From: JBKDZR01 sp047971485
GTDB taxonomy: Bacteria > Pseudomonadota > Alphaproteobacteria > Rhodobacterales > Rhodobacteraceae
Assembly (NCBI GenBank): GCA_047971485.1
Contig: JBKDZR010000098.1
Span: 1-29,051, forward strand
Direction: 5' to 3'
DNA length: 29,051 bases
The notes beneath the pieces were generated by a model. The model searched no databases. It worked only from the letters and a program-made list of their open reading frames with translations, and was not told the DNA's origin. The position numbers and the translations under genes were made by a program. Each line of letters begins with the position of its first letter. Within the stretch, counting starts at the first letter, position 1. Below are positions 7,414 to 14,629 of this stretch, piece by piece.

Positions 7414-7474
7414 GGCAAGCAACGGTGCCAAGGACATCTCTGACCGGGCAGCGCCGCAGGGAAAGGGCAAGAAA

Positions 7475-7693
7475 ATGGAGAACGGGCAAAGCGACCGCAT
7501 CACCGCGCTGGAGGAACAACTGGCGCATCTGGAACGCGGCCTCGCGGATCTGTCGGATATCGTCGCCCGTCAGGATCGGGACCTTATTGTCCTGCAACGC
7601 CGGGTTGGCCTGCTGATGGAACGAGAAGCCGAGCGCGAAACCGCAGCAGGCGGCCAAAGCCTGCATGCCGACCCGCCTCCGCCCCATTACTGA
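7475..7693 (+). CDS. slyX: SlyX family protein
   Basis: The 72-residue product is almost entirely one amphipathic coiled coil: ITALEEQLAHLERGLADLSD (residues 9-28), then a second heptad stretch VARQDRDLIVLQRRVGLLME, and a short proline-rich tail ending PPPPHY. The tail and the length are typical of SlyX, a small cytoplasmic coiled-coil family of unknown biochemical role. The frame is open further upstream, but the ATG at 7475 is preceded by GGAAAGG and gives the standard length. It is divergent from hisS, with 121 bp between the two starts. The gene stands alone. Confidence 0.88.
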   Translation: MENGQSDRITALEEQLAHLERGLADLSDIVARQDRDLIVLQRRVGLLMEREAERETAAGGQSLHADPPPPHY

Positions 7694-7784
7694 TCCGCCT
7701 CATCACCGCGCCTCTCAATCTCCGACCCGCCCCTTTTCAGGGCCGCACGGCCCGGCCCCCGGCACTCCCGGCAAGGCCAGTACC

Positions 7785-8489
7785 TCAGGGCAGTTCGGCC
7801 ATGGTCTGGCGCACCACCCGCATCCGATCGGCATTGGGCGGATGCGTCCCCAGAAACGTATCGCCGGGATCGGCCATACGCTCAAAATACTGGGCGCCGC
7901 GCAGGGGATCGTACCCGGCCTGGTAGGTCACGATGGTGCCCAGCGAATCTGCCTCAAGCTCGTAATTCTTCGAATATTGGCGGCTACCGGCAAAGGCCCC
8001 CACCTCCTGCGCCATCTTGATCGCATCCGGGTTGCCCCCCGCCGCAGCCGCCAGCAGCCCCGCCAGCGCCGCACCCGCCGCCGTGTTCTGCTGTTTCAGC
8101 GGGATATGCCCGGCGATATGATGGGCCGTCTCATGCCCCATGACAAAGGCCACCTCGTTGGCGTTGGACATGTCGTCCAGCAACGACTGGGTAAAGATGA
8201 TCAGCGGCCGCCCGTTTTCATCCAGCGTCTGAAAAGCGTTGGGCGGCAGGCCGGCACGGCGGTCCACGGTGATCCGGTAGTCACAGTTGCCACTGCGGTT
8301 GCGTTGCCGGCACAGGGATTCCGCCACGGGCTGGATCCGGCTGACCACGGTCTGGAAGCTGTCGCTCGCCGTTCCCTTGCCCGGGATCTGGACAACAGGC
8401 CCCGGCGCACGCGCCGGCGCCCCCCCGGTTGTGGACACCGCACATCCGGCCAAAAGCGCAGCTGAAAGAAAAGCAAGGAAAGGTTTCAT
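7785..8489 (-). CDS. M48 family metallopeptidase, lipoprotein
   Basis: This 234-residue protein is a zinc peptidase of the M48 (Ste24/HtpX/BepA-like) family. It has a lipoprotein signal peptide with lipobox LLAG-C16, so the mature protein should be anchored in the envelope and face the periplasm. Catalytic residues are visible: H119-E120-x2-H123 within MGHETAHHIAGH, and the third zinc ligand E177 in the E-x3-D motif YELEADSLG. C60 and C69 could form a disulfide. The NANEVAFVMGHE stretch is typical of the family. By analogy with BepA or LoiP it may act in outer-membrane protein quality control, which is inferred. It is convergent with slyX. No TPR domain follows, so it is a minimal form. Confidence 0.92.
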   Translation of the reverse strand: MKPFLAFLSAALLAGCAVSTTGGAPARAPGPVVQIPGKGTASDSFQTVVSRIQPVAESLCRQRNRSGNCDYRITVDRRAGLPPNAFQTLDENGRPLIIFTQSLLDDMSNANEVAFVMGHETAHHIAGHIPLKQQNTAAGAALAGLLAAAAGGNPDAIKMAQEVGAFAGSRQYSKNYELEADSLGTIVTYQAGYDPLRGAQYFERMADPGDTFLGTHPPNADRMRVVRQTMAELP

Positions 8490-8668
8490 CGGCCTGCCAC
8501 CATCGTTTTGGCCAATCTAAACCGACCTGGGGCGCGATGCCAGAGACCGCTGATCACCCCTCCACACACACCTGCGAGAGGCCGGTGCCCTCCCCTTGTT
8601 TTCGTCGATCTTCCAAAACCCTATCAACTTTTTCTGAAAGTGCTTTATCCTGATCAGGACGCGCGACG

Positions 8669-8923
8669 ATGACGGAGCCTCCGATGTTTTCAATTGAACA
8701 TGACTTCGATTCGACCTCGGTTACCCTGGTCGATGATGCCGCCCAATCCCTGTCCGAAGATATCATCGTGCGCACCTTCGAGGATTGCATCACCGTCGAA
8801 CAATACGATCCGCGCCGCGAAGACACGATCCGCATCACCTTTACCCTGGCGCAGATCCGGGATCTGGCGGCGGCGCTGAACCTGCCCGAAGGCGTCTACC
8901 GGATCCAGCGCAACAGCCCCTGA
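8669..8923 (+). CDS. small acidic protein of unknown function
   Basis: The 84-residue product is acidic and soluble, with no signal peptide or membrane segment. The sequence alternates short strands (SIEHDF, SVTLVDD, DIIVRTFEDCITVEQYD, TIRITFTL) with a final helix IRDLAAALNLPEGVYRI. This could be a small beta-rich fold, but no family is recognised. Two starts are possible: the ATG at 8669 with AGGA upstream, or the ATG at 8684 with GGAG 6 nt upstream, giving 79 residues. Good codon use for a high-GC genome and a plausible start support a real gene. It is divergent from the M48 gene and convergent with the aldehyde dehydrogenase, with a strong palindrome after it. Confidence 0.65.
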   Translation: MTEPPMFSIEHDFDSTSVTLVDDAAQSLSEDIIVRTFEDCITVEQYDPRREDTIRITFTLAQIRDLAAALNLPEGVYRIQRNSP

Positions 8924-8931
8924 CCCGGCCC

Positions 8932-8972
8932 GTGCATGCCCCCCCAGGCCACGCGCATGGGGGGACGTGCAC
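8932..8972. terminator. long GC-rich hairpin between convergent genes
   Basis: GTGCATG (8932-8938) pairs with CGTGCAC (8966-8972) with one G-T wobble, and CCCCCC (8940-8945) pairs with GGGGGG (8959-8964), leaving one mismatch in a stem of about 13 bp. It sits 8 nt after the small gene and 30 nt after the aldehyde dehydrogenase stop, so it can serve both. No T-run is present on either strand. Confidence 0.5.
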
Positions 8973-9001
8973 GGGGGGACCAAAGCACATCTTGCACATG
9001 C

Positions 9002-10396
9002 TTAGGCCGGGGATGAACCGATCCCGATGCAGGCATATTTCATTTCCAGGAAATCCTCGATCCCGTGGCGCGATCCCTCGCGGCCCAGACCGCTTTCCTT
9101 GACGCCGCCGAACGGGGCGACCTCGGTCGAGATGATGCCCTCATTGACGCCGACGATCCCATAGTCCAGCGCCTCCATCACGCGCCATGTCCGAGCCAGA
9201 TCACGCGTGTAGAAATAGGCAGCCAGGCCGAACTCTGTGTCGTTGGCCAGGCGGATCGCCTCGTCCTCGGTGCCGAAACGGAACAGCGGCGCGACGGGGG
9301 CAAAGGTTTCCTCATGGGCGACGAGGGCATCGGCCGGTACATCGCGCAAGACCGTCGGCTGATAGAAATGACCCGGCCGGTCCAGCCGCTCCCCACCCAG
9401 CAGGCTGCGCGCCCCCCGGGCCAGGGCATCGGCCACATGACGTTGTGCCTTCGTGATACCGGCCTCAGAAATCAGCGGCCCGATGACCGTTCCGCTTTCG
9501 GTGCCATCGCCCACGCGCAGCCCCGCCACGGCGCGGGTAAAGGCCTCGGCGAAGGCATCATAAATCCCGGCCTGCACATAAATCCGGTTCGCGCAGACAC
9601 AGGTCTGGCCGGCATTACGGAACTTCGCGGCAATCGCCCCGGCCACCGCTGTCTCCAGGTCAGCATCGTCAAACACGATGAAGGGCGCGTTTCCCCCCAG
9701 TTCCAGCGACAGTTTCTTGACCGTCCCCGCGCTGGCCGCCATCAGCCGCTTGCCCACGGCGGTCGAGCCGGTGAAGGTCAGCTTGCGCACCAGCGGGCTG
9801 TCGGTCATCGCCTGGCCGATCTCGGCCGAGGAGGTCCCGGTGACAACGGCAAAGCAGGCCTGCGGCACCCCCGCCTGATAGGCCAGATCGGCCAGCCGCA
9901 GCGCGGTCAGGGGCGTCTCCGCCGCCGGTTTCAGCACGACCGGACACCCCGCCGCCAGGGCCGGGGCCACCTTGCGGGTGATCATCGCCATGGGGAAATT
10001 CCACGGTGTGATCGCCGCGACCACACCGATGGGCTGGCGCAGCACCAGCAGGCGCTGGCCCGTCTTGGTCGCGGGGATCGTTTCGCCGTAAACGCGCTTG
10101 GCCTCTTCACCGAACCACTCGATGAAAGCGGCGCCATAGCTGACCTCGCCCGCCGCTTCGGCCAGGGGCTTGCCCGCCTCGGCGGTCACCAGTCGGGCCA
10201 GTTCATCCGTGGCCGCCGTGACCAGATCGAACCAACGCCGCAAGATCTGCGCCCGTTCCTTGCCGGTCAGAGCCGCCCAGTCGGACAGCGCGCCATGGGC
10301 CGCCGTAATCGCGGCCTCGGTTTCGGCAACGCCCATGTCGGGCACACGGGCAATTTCCAGGCCCGTTGCAGGGTTCAGAACAGCGAAATCCGTCAT
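9002..10396 (-). CDS. gabD: NAD(P)-dependent succinate-semialdehyde dehydrogenase family protein
   Basis: This 464-residue enzyme belongs to the aldehyde dehydrogenase superfamily and most resembles GabD, which oxidises succinic semialdehyde to succinate in the GABA route. The ALDH signatures are clear: TPWNFPMAMITRK (130-142), FTGSTAVGK (208-216), the base E232 in LELGGNAP and the nucleophile C266 in AGQTCVCANR. The paired C266-x-C268 is typical of succinate-semialdehyde dehydrogenases, where it can act as a redox switch. Late motifs include PFGGVKESGLGREG. The ATG at 10396 has GGAG upstream and starts at the conserved NPATG; the longer frame to 10498 is not supported. No gabT or permease is adjacent, so substrate specificity rests on sequence alone. 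Glutarate-semialdehyde dehydrogenase is an alternative. Confidence 0.85.
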   Translation of the reverse strand: MTDFAVLNPATGLEIARVPDMGVAETEAAITAAHGALSDWAALTGKERAQILRRWFDLVTAATDELARLVTAEAGKPLAEAAGEVSYGAAFIEWFGEEAKRVYGETIPATKTGQRLLVLRQPIGVVAAITPWNFPMAMITRKVAPALAAGCPVVLKPAAETPLTALRLADLAYQAGVPQACFAVVTGTSSAEIGQAMTDSPLVRKLTFTGSTAVGKRLMAASAGTVKKLSLELGGNAPFIVFDDADLETAVAGAIAAKFRNAGQTCVCANRIYVQAGIYDAFAEAFTRAVAGLRVGDGTESGTVIGPLISEAGITKAQRHVADALARGARSLLGGERLDRPGHFYQPTVLRDVPADALVAHEETFAPVAPLFRFGTEDEAIRLANDTEFGLAAYFYTRDLARTWRVMEALDYGIVGVNEGIISTEVAPFGGVKESGLGREGSRHGIEDFLEMKYACIGIGSSPA

Positions 10397-10577
10397 TGCG
10401 GTTACTCCGGAGCTACGTCGCGGCCAAGATTGGCGTTGTCCCAACCTAGCCCGTACCGCCGGGAGAACCATGGGTCTTTTGCGAAACTCTAATATCAAGC
10501 GGCCAGGAGGGGGACCTGGCCCTGCCCCAGTGAATGGGTGTTACGGCCTTTCTGCGTCCAACGCCGGCACGGGCCGC

Positions 10578-10838
10578 TCAGTCAAGCAGGGTAAAGACCT
10601 TGTCGCGCGATTTCGCGCCCCGGACCAGCTTCAGCCGCGACTTGGGCACCCCAAGATGGGCGGCCAACAGCTTTTGCACCGCCTTATTGGCCTTGCCTCC
10701 CTCGGGCGGCACAGTCACCCAGGCGCGCAATCCGTCCTCCGTCTCGGTCAGACGTTCACGCGACGCCCCGGGCGTGACCCGCAAGATGATCTGCTGACCT
10801 GCCACAATCCGTCCCTTTCCGCTGACCTGCGCAATCAT
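10578..10838 (-). CDS. DUF167 (YggU-like) family protein
   Basis: The 86-residue product has the full DUF167 pattern: ILRVTPGASRERL (18-30), AWVTVPPEGGKANKAVQKLLA (39-59) and LGVPKSRLKLVRGAKSRDK (62-80). It is a small cytoplasmic alpha/beta protein of unknown function. The frame is open far upstream, but that part is a low-complexity shadow of the nitroreductase gene. Two starts compete: the ATG at 10838, with no clear ribosome site, and a GTG at 10805 that follows the purine-rich GGAAAGGGACGG and gives 75 residues. The GTG start has the better ribosome site. It lies divergent from the nitroreductase gene. Confidence 0.85.
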   Translation of the reverse strand: MIAQVSGKGRIVAGQQIILRVTPGASRERLTETEDGLRAWVTVPPEGGKANKAVQKLLAAHLGVPKSRLKLVRGAKSRDKVFTLLD

Positions 10839-10958
10839 GCCATCCGCCCCGGCGCACGACCAGCCCCGGGTCCGCACCGGATCAGCACCGGCAAGGCTTG
10901 CACCCGGACCCGAACTGCCCGACACAGCCCCCGGTGACAAACGACCAGAAGGAGAAAG

Positions 10959-11540
10959 ATGATGCCCGATCGCAACCAGCCGGCCCTGGACTTTCTGCTG
11001 ACCCGACGGTCGCGTCCCGCCAAGACCCTGACCGCCCCCTGGCCCACGCGCACCGATCTGGATCCGATCCTGACCGCTGCCGCGCGCAGCCCCGATCATG
11101 GCATGCTGACACCGTGGCGGTTCATCATCCTCACCGGCCCGGCCACTGACCGTATGGCCACCACCATCAGCGCACGCGCCGAAGCCCTGAAGCTGGACCC
11201 GGCCACAGCCGGAAAAGGCATCGCCCAGTTTGCCCAATCGGGCTGTTGCGTCGTGGCCGTCGAATCGCCGAAACCCTCCCCCAAGATCCCCGCCCTGGAA
11301 CAAACCTATTCCACCGGCGCCGTCTGCCTGTCACTGCTCAATGCCGCGCTGGCCGCTGGCTGGGGCGCGAACTGGCTGACCGGCTGGATCGCAACCGACC
11401 GGCCCTTTCTGGAGGACAGCTTGCACCTGAGCCCCGGGGAACGCGTCGCCGGGTTCATCCATATCGGCACCGAGGGGGTCGCCCCATCGGAACGCCCGCG
11501 CCCGGATCTGGCACAGATCACCACCTGGATTGACGCCTGA
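10959..11540 (+). CDS. nitroreductase family protein (FMN-dependent)
   Basis: The 193-residue protein matches the compact nitroreductase branch that includes E. coli YdjA. RRSRP (16-20) near the N-terminus binds the FMN phosphate, ARSPDHGMLTPWRFIILTG (42-60) is the typical flavin-contact segment, and GWGANWLTG plus the late HIGT segment complete the fold. These enzymes are cytoplasmic dimers that reduce nitro compounds or other electron-poor substrates with NAD(P)H; the natural substrate is unknown. The start codon is the first of two ATGs at 10959, with AAGGAG just upstream. The stop overlaps the next start as TGATG, so it is coupled to the following membrane protein gene. Confidence 0.88.
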   Translation: MMPDRNQPALDFLLTRRSRPAKTLTAPWPTRTDLDPILTAAARSPDHGMLTPWRFIILTGPATDRMATTISARAEALKLDPATAGKGIAQFAQSGCCVVAVESPKPSPKIPALEQTYSTGAVCLSLLNAALAAGWGANWLTGWIATDRPFLEDSLHLSPGERVAGFIHIGTEGVAPSERPRPDLAQITTWIDA

Positions 11541-12250
11541 TGCTGATCCTGTCGGATTTCTTCGCCGCCCTCGGCCAGATGGGCGATCCGCGCTTTCGCA
11601 GTGTGCTGTGGCGGGGGATCGCCCTGACCCTGGGATTGTTCCTGGGGCTTTATGTGGCCGTGGTCGTTCTGGTGGGCTGGTTGTTTCCCGACACCGTCAC
11701 CCTGCCTTTCATCGGACAGGTCGGGTTCCTGCAAAGCATCGCCTCGGGGGTATCGCTTCTGGCGATGATGGGGGTGTCGATCTTTCTGATGGTCCCCGTG
11801 GCTTCGGCCTTTACCGGCCTGTTTCTCGATGAGGTCGCCGATGCCGTCGAGGACCGCCACTATCCCACCCTTGCATCGGCAGCGCCGCGGGCCTCGTTCG
11901 GCCGGGTTCTGGCCGAAACCGGGCGCTTTCTGGGGGTGATCGTGGTGGCCAACCTGATGGCGCTGGTGCTGTACGCCATGATGCCGCCCTTCGCGCCGCT
12001 GATCTTCTGGGCGCTGAACGGCTTTCTTCTGGGGCGCGAGTATTTCCAGATGGTCGCCATGCGCCGCCTGCCCGACCCCGAGGCCAAGCGCCTGCGCCGG
12101 CGTTACAGCCTGCAGATCTGGCTGGCCGGGGGGCTGATGGCGGTACCGCTGAGCATCCCGATCATCAACCTGCTGATCCCGATCCTCGGGGCCGCTACCT
12201 TCACCCATCTGTACCACCGGCTGACCGGAACGCCCCGCCCGCAGACCTGA
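11540..12250 (+). CDS. EI24/CysZ-like integral membrane protein
   Basis: The 236-residue protein has hydrophobic stretches at about 24-49, 66-92, 130-165 (likely two passes) and 190-225, fitting the EI24 domain family that includes the sulfate permease CysZ. The VPVASAFTGLFLDEVADAVEDRHYP segment (85-109) after the second membrane region is the most characteristic part. The family context suggests an inner-membrane protein. CysZ imports sulfate, but this relative may have a different substrate, and no cysteine-synthesis genes are nearby. It starts one base inside the nitroreductase stop (TGATG), so the two are co-translated. It is convergent with the DUF1467 gene. Confidence 0.8.
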   Translation: MLILSDFFAALGQMGDPRFRSVLWRGIALTLGLFLGLYVAVVVLVGWLFPDTVTLPFIGQVGFLQSIASGVSLLAMMGVSIFLMVPVASAFTGLFLDEVADAVEDRHYPTLASAAPRASFGRVLAETGRFLGVIVVANLMALVLYAMMPPFAPLIFWALNGFLLGREYFQMVAMRRLPDPEAKRLRRRYSLQIWLAGGLMAVPLSIPIINLLIPILGAATFTHLYHRLTGTPRPQT

Positions 12251-12316
12251 TCAGGGTGGGTCATGGGGCGCCCCCCCGGCACAGCGATGCGCGGCTTGGT
12301 CTGCAACGGAAATGGC

Positions 12317-12337
12317 GGTCAGTCAGATACCCTGACC
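12317..12337. terminator. inverted repeat between convergent genes
   Basis: GGTCAG (12317-12322) and CTGACC (12332-12337) form a perfect 6-bp stem with a 9-nt loop, 10 nt after the DUF1467 stop. A self-complementary GGGGCGCCCC lies nearby at 12265-12274, just after the EI24-like gene. Neither has a T-run, so termination is tentative. Confidence 0.3.
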
Positions 12338-12347
12338 TGCGCAGCAC

Positions 12348-12638
12348 CTATGGCTGGGTCTGTGCGCCCACTGCCGGCATCCGGTGCATGATGTCGAAAT
12401 CGCGCACCGTGATCAGTTCGGACAGGATGACCACGGTCAGAACCGCCCAGATCCCCACCGCCCAGATCGTCGTGATCTTCAGCTTGCGGCCAAGGCGCAG
12501 CCCATCCGGCGCCGAGGCATGGGTGCCCGGCACAACCTTGCCCGATTCGCCCTGGGTGGTCAGGCGCAAGGGCAGAACAACGAACGACACCATGAACCAG
12601 GTCACTGCGAACAGTACGAAAGCGGACATGATCGACAT
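12348..12638 (-). CDS. DUF1467 family membrane protein
   Basis: The 96-residue protein has two membrane helices, at about 5-24 and 55-75, joined by a polar loop with the conserved-looking LPLRLTTQGE (22-31) and VVPGTHASAPDG segments. This is the DUF1467 pattern seen widely in alphaproteobacteria. Its function is unknown. The gene begins 3 nt after the stop of the methylmalonyl-CoA epimerase gene and surely shares its transcript. I recall this pair being adjacent in many Rhodobacterales, which would argue for a conserved link, but no mechanism is known. Confidence 0.88.
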   Translation of the reverse strand: MSIMSAFVLFAVTWFMVSFVVLPLRLTTQGESGKVVPGTHASAPDGLRLGRKLKITTIWAVGIWAVLTVVILSELITVRDFDIMHRMPAVGAQTQP

Positions 12639-12641
12639 GGG

Positions 12642-13046
12642 CTAGACCTCTTCCAACTCGATCAGGCAACCGTTGAAATCCTTGGGATGCAGGAACAGGA
12701 CCGGCTTGCCATGGGCGCCGATCTTCGGTTCCCCCGTGCCCAGAACCCGCGCCCCTTCAGCCTTCAGATGATCGCGCGCGGCCAGGATGTCATCGACCTC
12801 ATAACAGATGTGATGAATACCGCCCGAGGGATTCTTTTCCAGAAAGCCGGCAATCGGACTGGCCGCGCCCAACGGATAAAGCAACTCGATCTTGGTATTC
12901 GGCAATTCGACGAACACCACCGTCACCCCGTGATCGGGTTCATCCTGGGCCTGTCCAACCCGTGCACCCAGCATCGTGCGATACTGTTCACTGGCAGCGG
13001 CCAGATCAGGCACAGCAATGGCAACGTGATTGAGGCGGCCGATCAT
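12642..13046 (-). CDS. mce: methylmalonyl-CoA epimerase
   Basis: The 134-residue enzyme interconverts the (S) and (R) forms of methylmalonyl-CoA, between propionyl-CoA carboxylase and the B12-dependent mutase. It is a two-module VOC (glyoxalase-like) protein. Candidate metal ligands are H7 in LNHVAIAV, E54 in KIELL, H78 or H79 in GIHHICYEV and E130 in CLIELEE. The LHPKDFNGCLIELEE ending is typical of the family. The frame is open to 13103, but the ATG at 13046 gives the standard start. Neither the mutase nor the carboxylase genes are in the window. In this type of organism the pathway serves propionate use and possibly ethylmalonyl-CoA type C2 assimilation. Confidence 0.94.
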   Translation of the reverse strand: MIGRLNHVAIAVPDLAAASEQYRTMLGARVGQAQDEPDHGVTVVFVELPNTKIELLYPLGAASPIAGFLEKNPSGGIHHICYEVDDILAARDHLKAEGARVLGTGEPKIGAHGKPVLFLHPKDFNGCLIELEEV

Positions 13047-13074
13047 GGGCAATCCTTCGGGCTGGGCTGACCGG

Positions 13075-13103
13075 TTTATCCCCCGCCCGACAGAAAGGTG
13101 CAA
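13075..13103 (-). promoter_or_regulatory. probable promoter of mce-DUF1467
   Basis: On the minus strand TTGCAC (13103-13098), a 17-bp spacer and GATAAA (13080-13075) make a reasonable sigma70-type promoter. The -10 box ends 28 bp before the mce ATG. Confidence 0.45.
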
Positions 13104-13127
13104 GCAATTGCGCCATGGGCGCTGTCA

Positions 13128-13143
13128 TTAACCCGGTGTTCAC
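13128..13143 (+). promoter_or_regulatory. weak CtrA-like site upstream of response regulator
   Basis: TTAA-N7-TTCAC occurs 59 bp before the response-regulator start. The CtrA consensus in alphaproteobacteria is TTAA-N7-TTAAC, so there is one mismatch. In a GC-rich region the match is notable, but a single near-match can arise by chance. Confidence 0.25.
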
Positions 13144-13201
13144 CGCGACTCGGTTTAGCTGACGTCGAGGCACCGAATGTGCCACTGGACGGAGATATGC
13201 A

Positions 13202-13921
13202 GTGACTGATGAAATCGGCCCCCCCCCGCTACGGCTTTATCCCACCCCGCAACGCCCCCTGCTGGGCATGACCGTCTTGCTGGTCGAGGACAGCCGCTTC
13301 GCATCGGAGGCGATCCGACTGATGTGCCTGCGTTCCGGAGCACGGATCCGGCGGGCAGATTGCCTGCGCTCGGCCCGGCGCCATCTGGCGGCCTATCGCC
13401 CGACCGTCGCGGTGGTCGATCTGGGCCTGCCTGACGGGTCGGGGCTGGAACTGCTGAGCGAACTGTCCGGATCCGATCCGATCACGGTCCGTCTGGCGAC
13501 CAGCGGCGATGATACCCTGGCCGGGGATGCGATCCGCGCCGGGGCCCAGGGGTTCCTGACCAAACCGGTGGAAAACCTTGGGGTATTCCAGGAAATGGTT
13601 CTGGCCGCCCTGCCGGAAGACGCCCGCCCCCAAGGCCCGCGCGTCGTCCCCGCCGATGCAATCGCGCCCGATCCCATCGCCTATCTTGACGACATGGCCC
13701 ATGTTGCCGATCTGCTGTCAGGCACCCGCGCCGGTGAAACGACCATCACCTATGTCGCCCAATTCGCCGAAGCCGCAGCCCTGTCCGCCCGTGATGATGC
13801 CCTGGCCAGCGCCGCCCGCGACCTGTCCAAGGCCGTGCGTGACGGTCAGGTCGCCGATGGTCAGGTCGCCCGGCTGCGTGCCCTGGCCAGCCAACGCATG
13901 CAGGACCGTGCCGCCATCTGA
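13202..13921 (+). CDS. response regulator with receiver domain and unknown C-terminal region
   Basis: The 239-residue protein has a CheY-like receiver from about residue 22 to 135. The acidic pair E29-D30 and the phospho-acceptor D73 in VVDLGLPDGSG are present, as are T100 and K121 in FLTKPVE. The C-terminal 100 residues are alanine-rich and helical (LSARDDALASAARDLSKAVRDG) with no DNA-binding motif or HPt histidine motif that I can recognise. The start is GTG at 13202 with GGAG 9 nt upstream; no in-frame ATG fits. No histidine kinase lies next to it, so it is an orphan regulator. It is divergent from mce. Output is probably through protein contact, which is inferred. Confidence 0.85.
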   Translation: MTDEIGPPPLRLYPTPQRPLLGMTVLLVEDSRFASEAIRLMCLRSGARIRRADCLRSARRHLAAYRPTVAVVDLGLPDGSGLELLSELSGSDPITVRLATSGDDTLAGDAIRAGAQGFLTKPVENLGVFQEMVLAALPEDARPQGPRVVPADAIAPDPIAYLDDMAHVADLLSGTRAGETTITYVAQFAEAAALSARDDALASAARDLSKAVRDGQVADGQVARLRALASQRMQDRAAI

Positions 13922-13936
13922 GGCGGTGCGGACCCT

Positions 13937-14629
13937 TCAGCCAGCAGCACCGGGATCAGGCTGGCGCAGCAAGGGGGCGGTCAAATCCGCAAGGCTGTGA
14001 TTCTGGCGACCTGCGGCATCGAAATTATCCGGCGCCAGCCAGCGATCATGGGCCGCCGCAATCCCCGGCCAATCACCATCCGTCATGGCAAACCAGGCCG
14101 TGTCGCGGTTGCGGCCCTTCACCACCATATGCTGGCGAAAGACCCCTTCAAAGCTGAACCCCAGACGCGTGGCGGCCCGGCGTGAGGCCAGATTGGCCGC
14201 ATTGCATTTCCATTCATAACGGCGATAGCCGGCATCGAACGCATGGCGCGCCATCAGAGACATGGCCTCGGTTGCCGCGGGGGTCCGTTGCAGGACCGGC
14301 GCAAAGACCAGATGCCCGACCTCGGCCACCCCATGGGCCGGCGTGATCCGCAGCCAGGCAGCCACGCCCACCGGCCCTGCATCGGGGGTGAGGATCGTGT
14401 GGAACAGCGGATCGCGCTGCGCTGCCGCCCAGGTCACCCAGTCATCCCAGGCGGCCCGGTCAAACGGGCCACCCCCCATGTAATTCCACAGGGCGTCATG
14501 GCCCGCAAAGGCCGCAAACAGGGCCTCTGCATGGGCAGGCACCAACGGCTCCACCCGAACGAACCGCCCCACCAACCGCGCTGGCCCCAACGCCCCGGGC
14601 GCGTGCCATCCGGTCAGTGGCGCCTCCAT
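13937..14629 (-). CDS. GNAT family N-acetyltransferase (RimJ/RimL-like)
   Basis: The 230-residue protein matches the RimJ/RimL-like branch of GNAT acetyltransferases. The VEPLVPAHAEALFAAF start (27-42), AEVGHLVFAPVLQRTPAATEA in the acetyl-CoA-binding region, YRRYEWKCNAANLASRRAATRLGFSFEG and VVKGRNRDTAWFAM are the family blocks. The substrate is unknown; protein N-termini, amino acids or small amines are all possible. Its ATG at 14629 overlaps the aspS stop as TGATG, so the two are translated together. There is no signal peptide, so it is cytoplasmic. It is convergent with the response regulator gene 16 bp away. Confidence 0.9.
   Translation of the reverse strand: MEAPLTGWHAPGALGPARLVGRFVRVEPLVPAHAEALFAAFAGHDALWNYMGGGPFDRAAWDDWVTWAAAQRDPLFHTILTPDAGPVGVAAWLRITPAHGVAEVGHLVFAPVLQRTPAATEAMSLMARHAFDAGYRRYEWKCNAANLASRRAATRLGFSFEGVFRQHMVVKGRNRDTAWFAMTDGDWPGIAAAHDRWLAPDNFDAAGRQNHSLADLTAPLLRQPDPGAAG

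Noticed and set aside
7354..7474. A histidine attenuator leader peptide ahead of hisS
   Set aside because: No short frame with a run of histidine codons was seen in the leader.
7354..7503. N-terminal extension of hisS by 50 codons
   Set aside because: It would cover the proposed promoter and has no family similarity; the ATG at 7353 gives the standard N-terminus.
9065..10492. A 475-codon plus-strand frame opposite gabD
   Set aside because: Antisense shadow; the ALDH signatures on the other strand are decisive.
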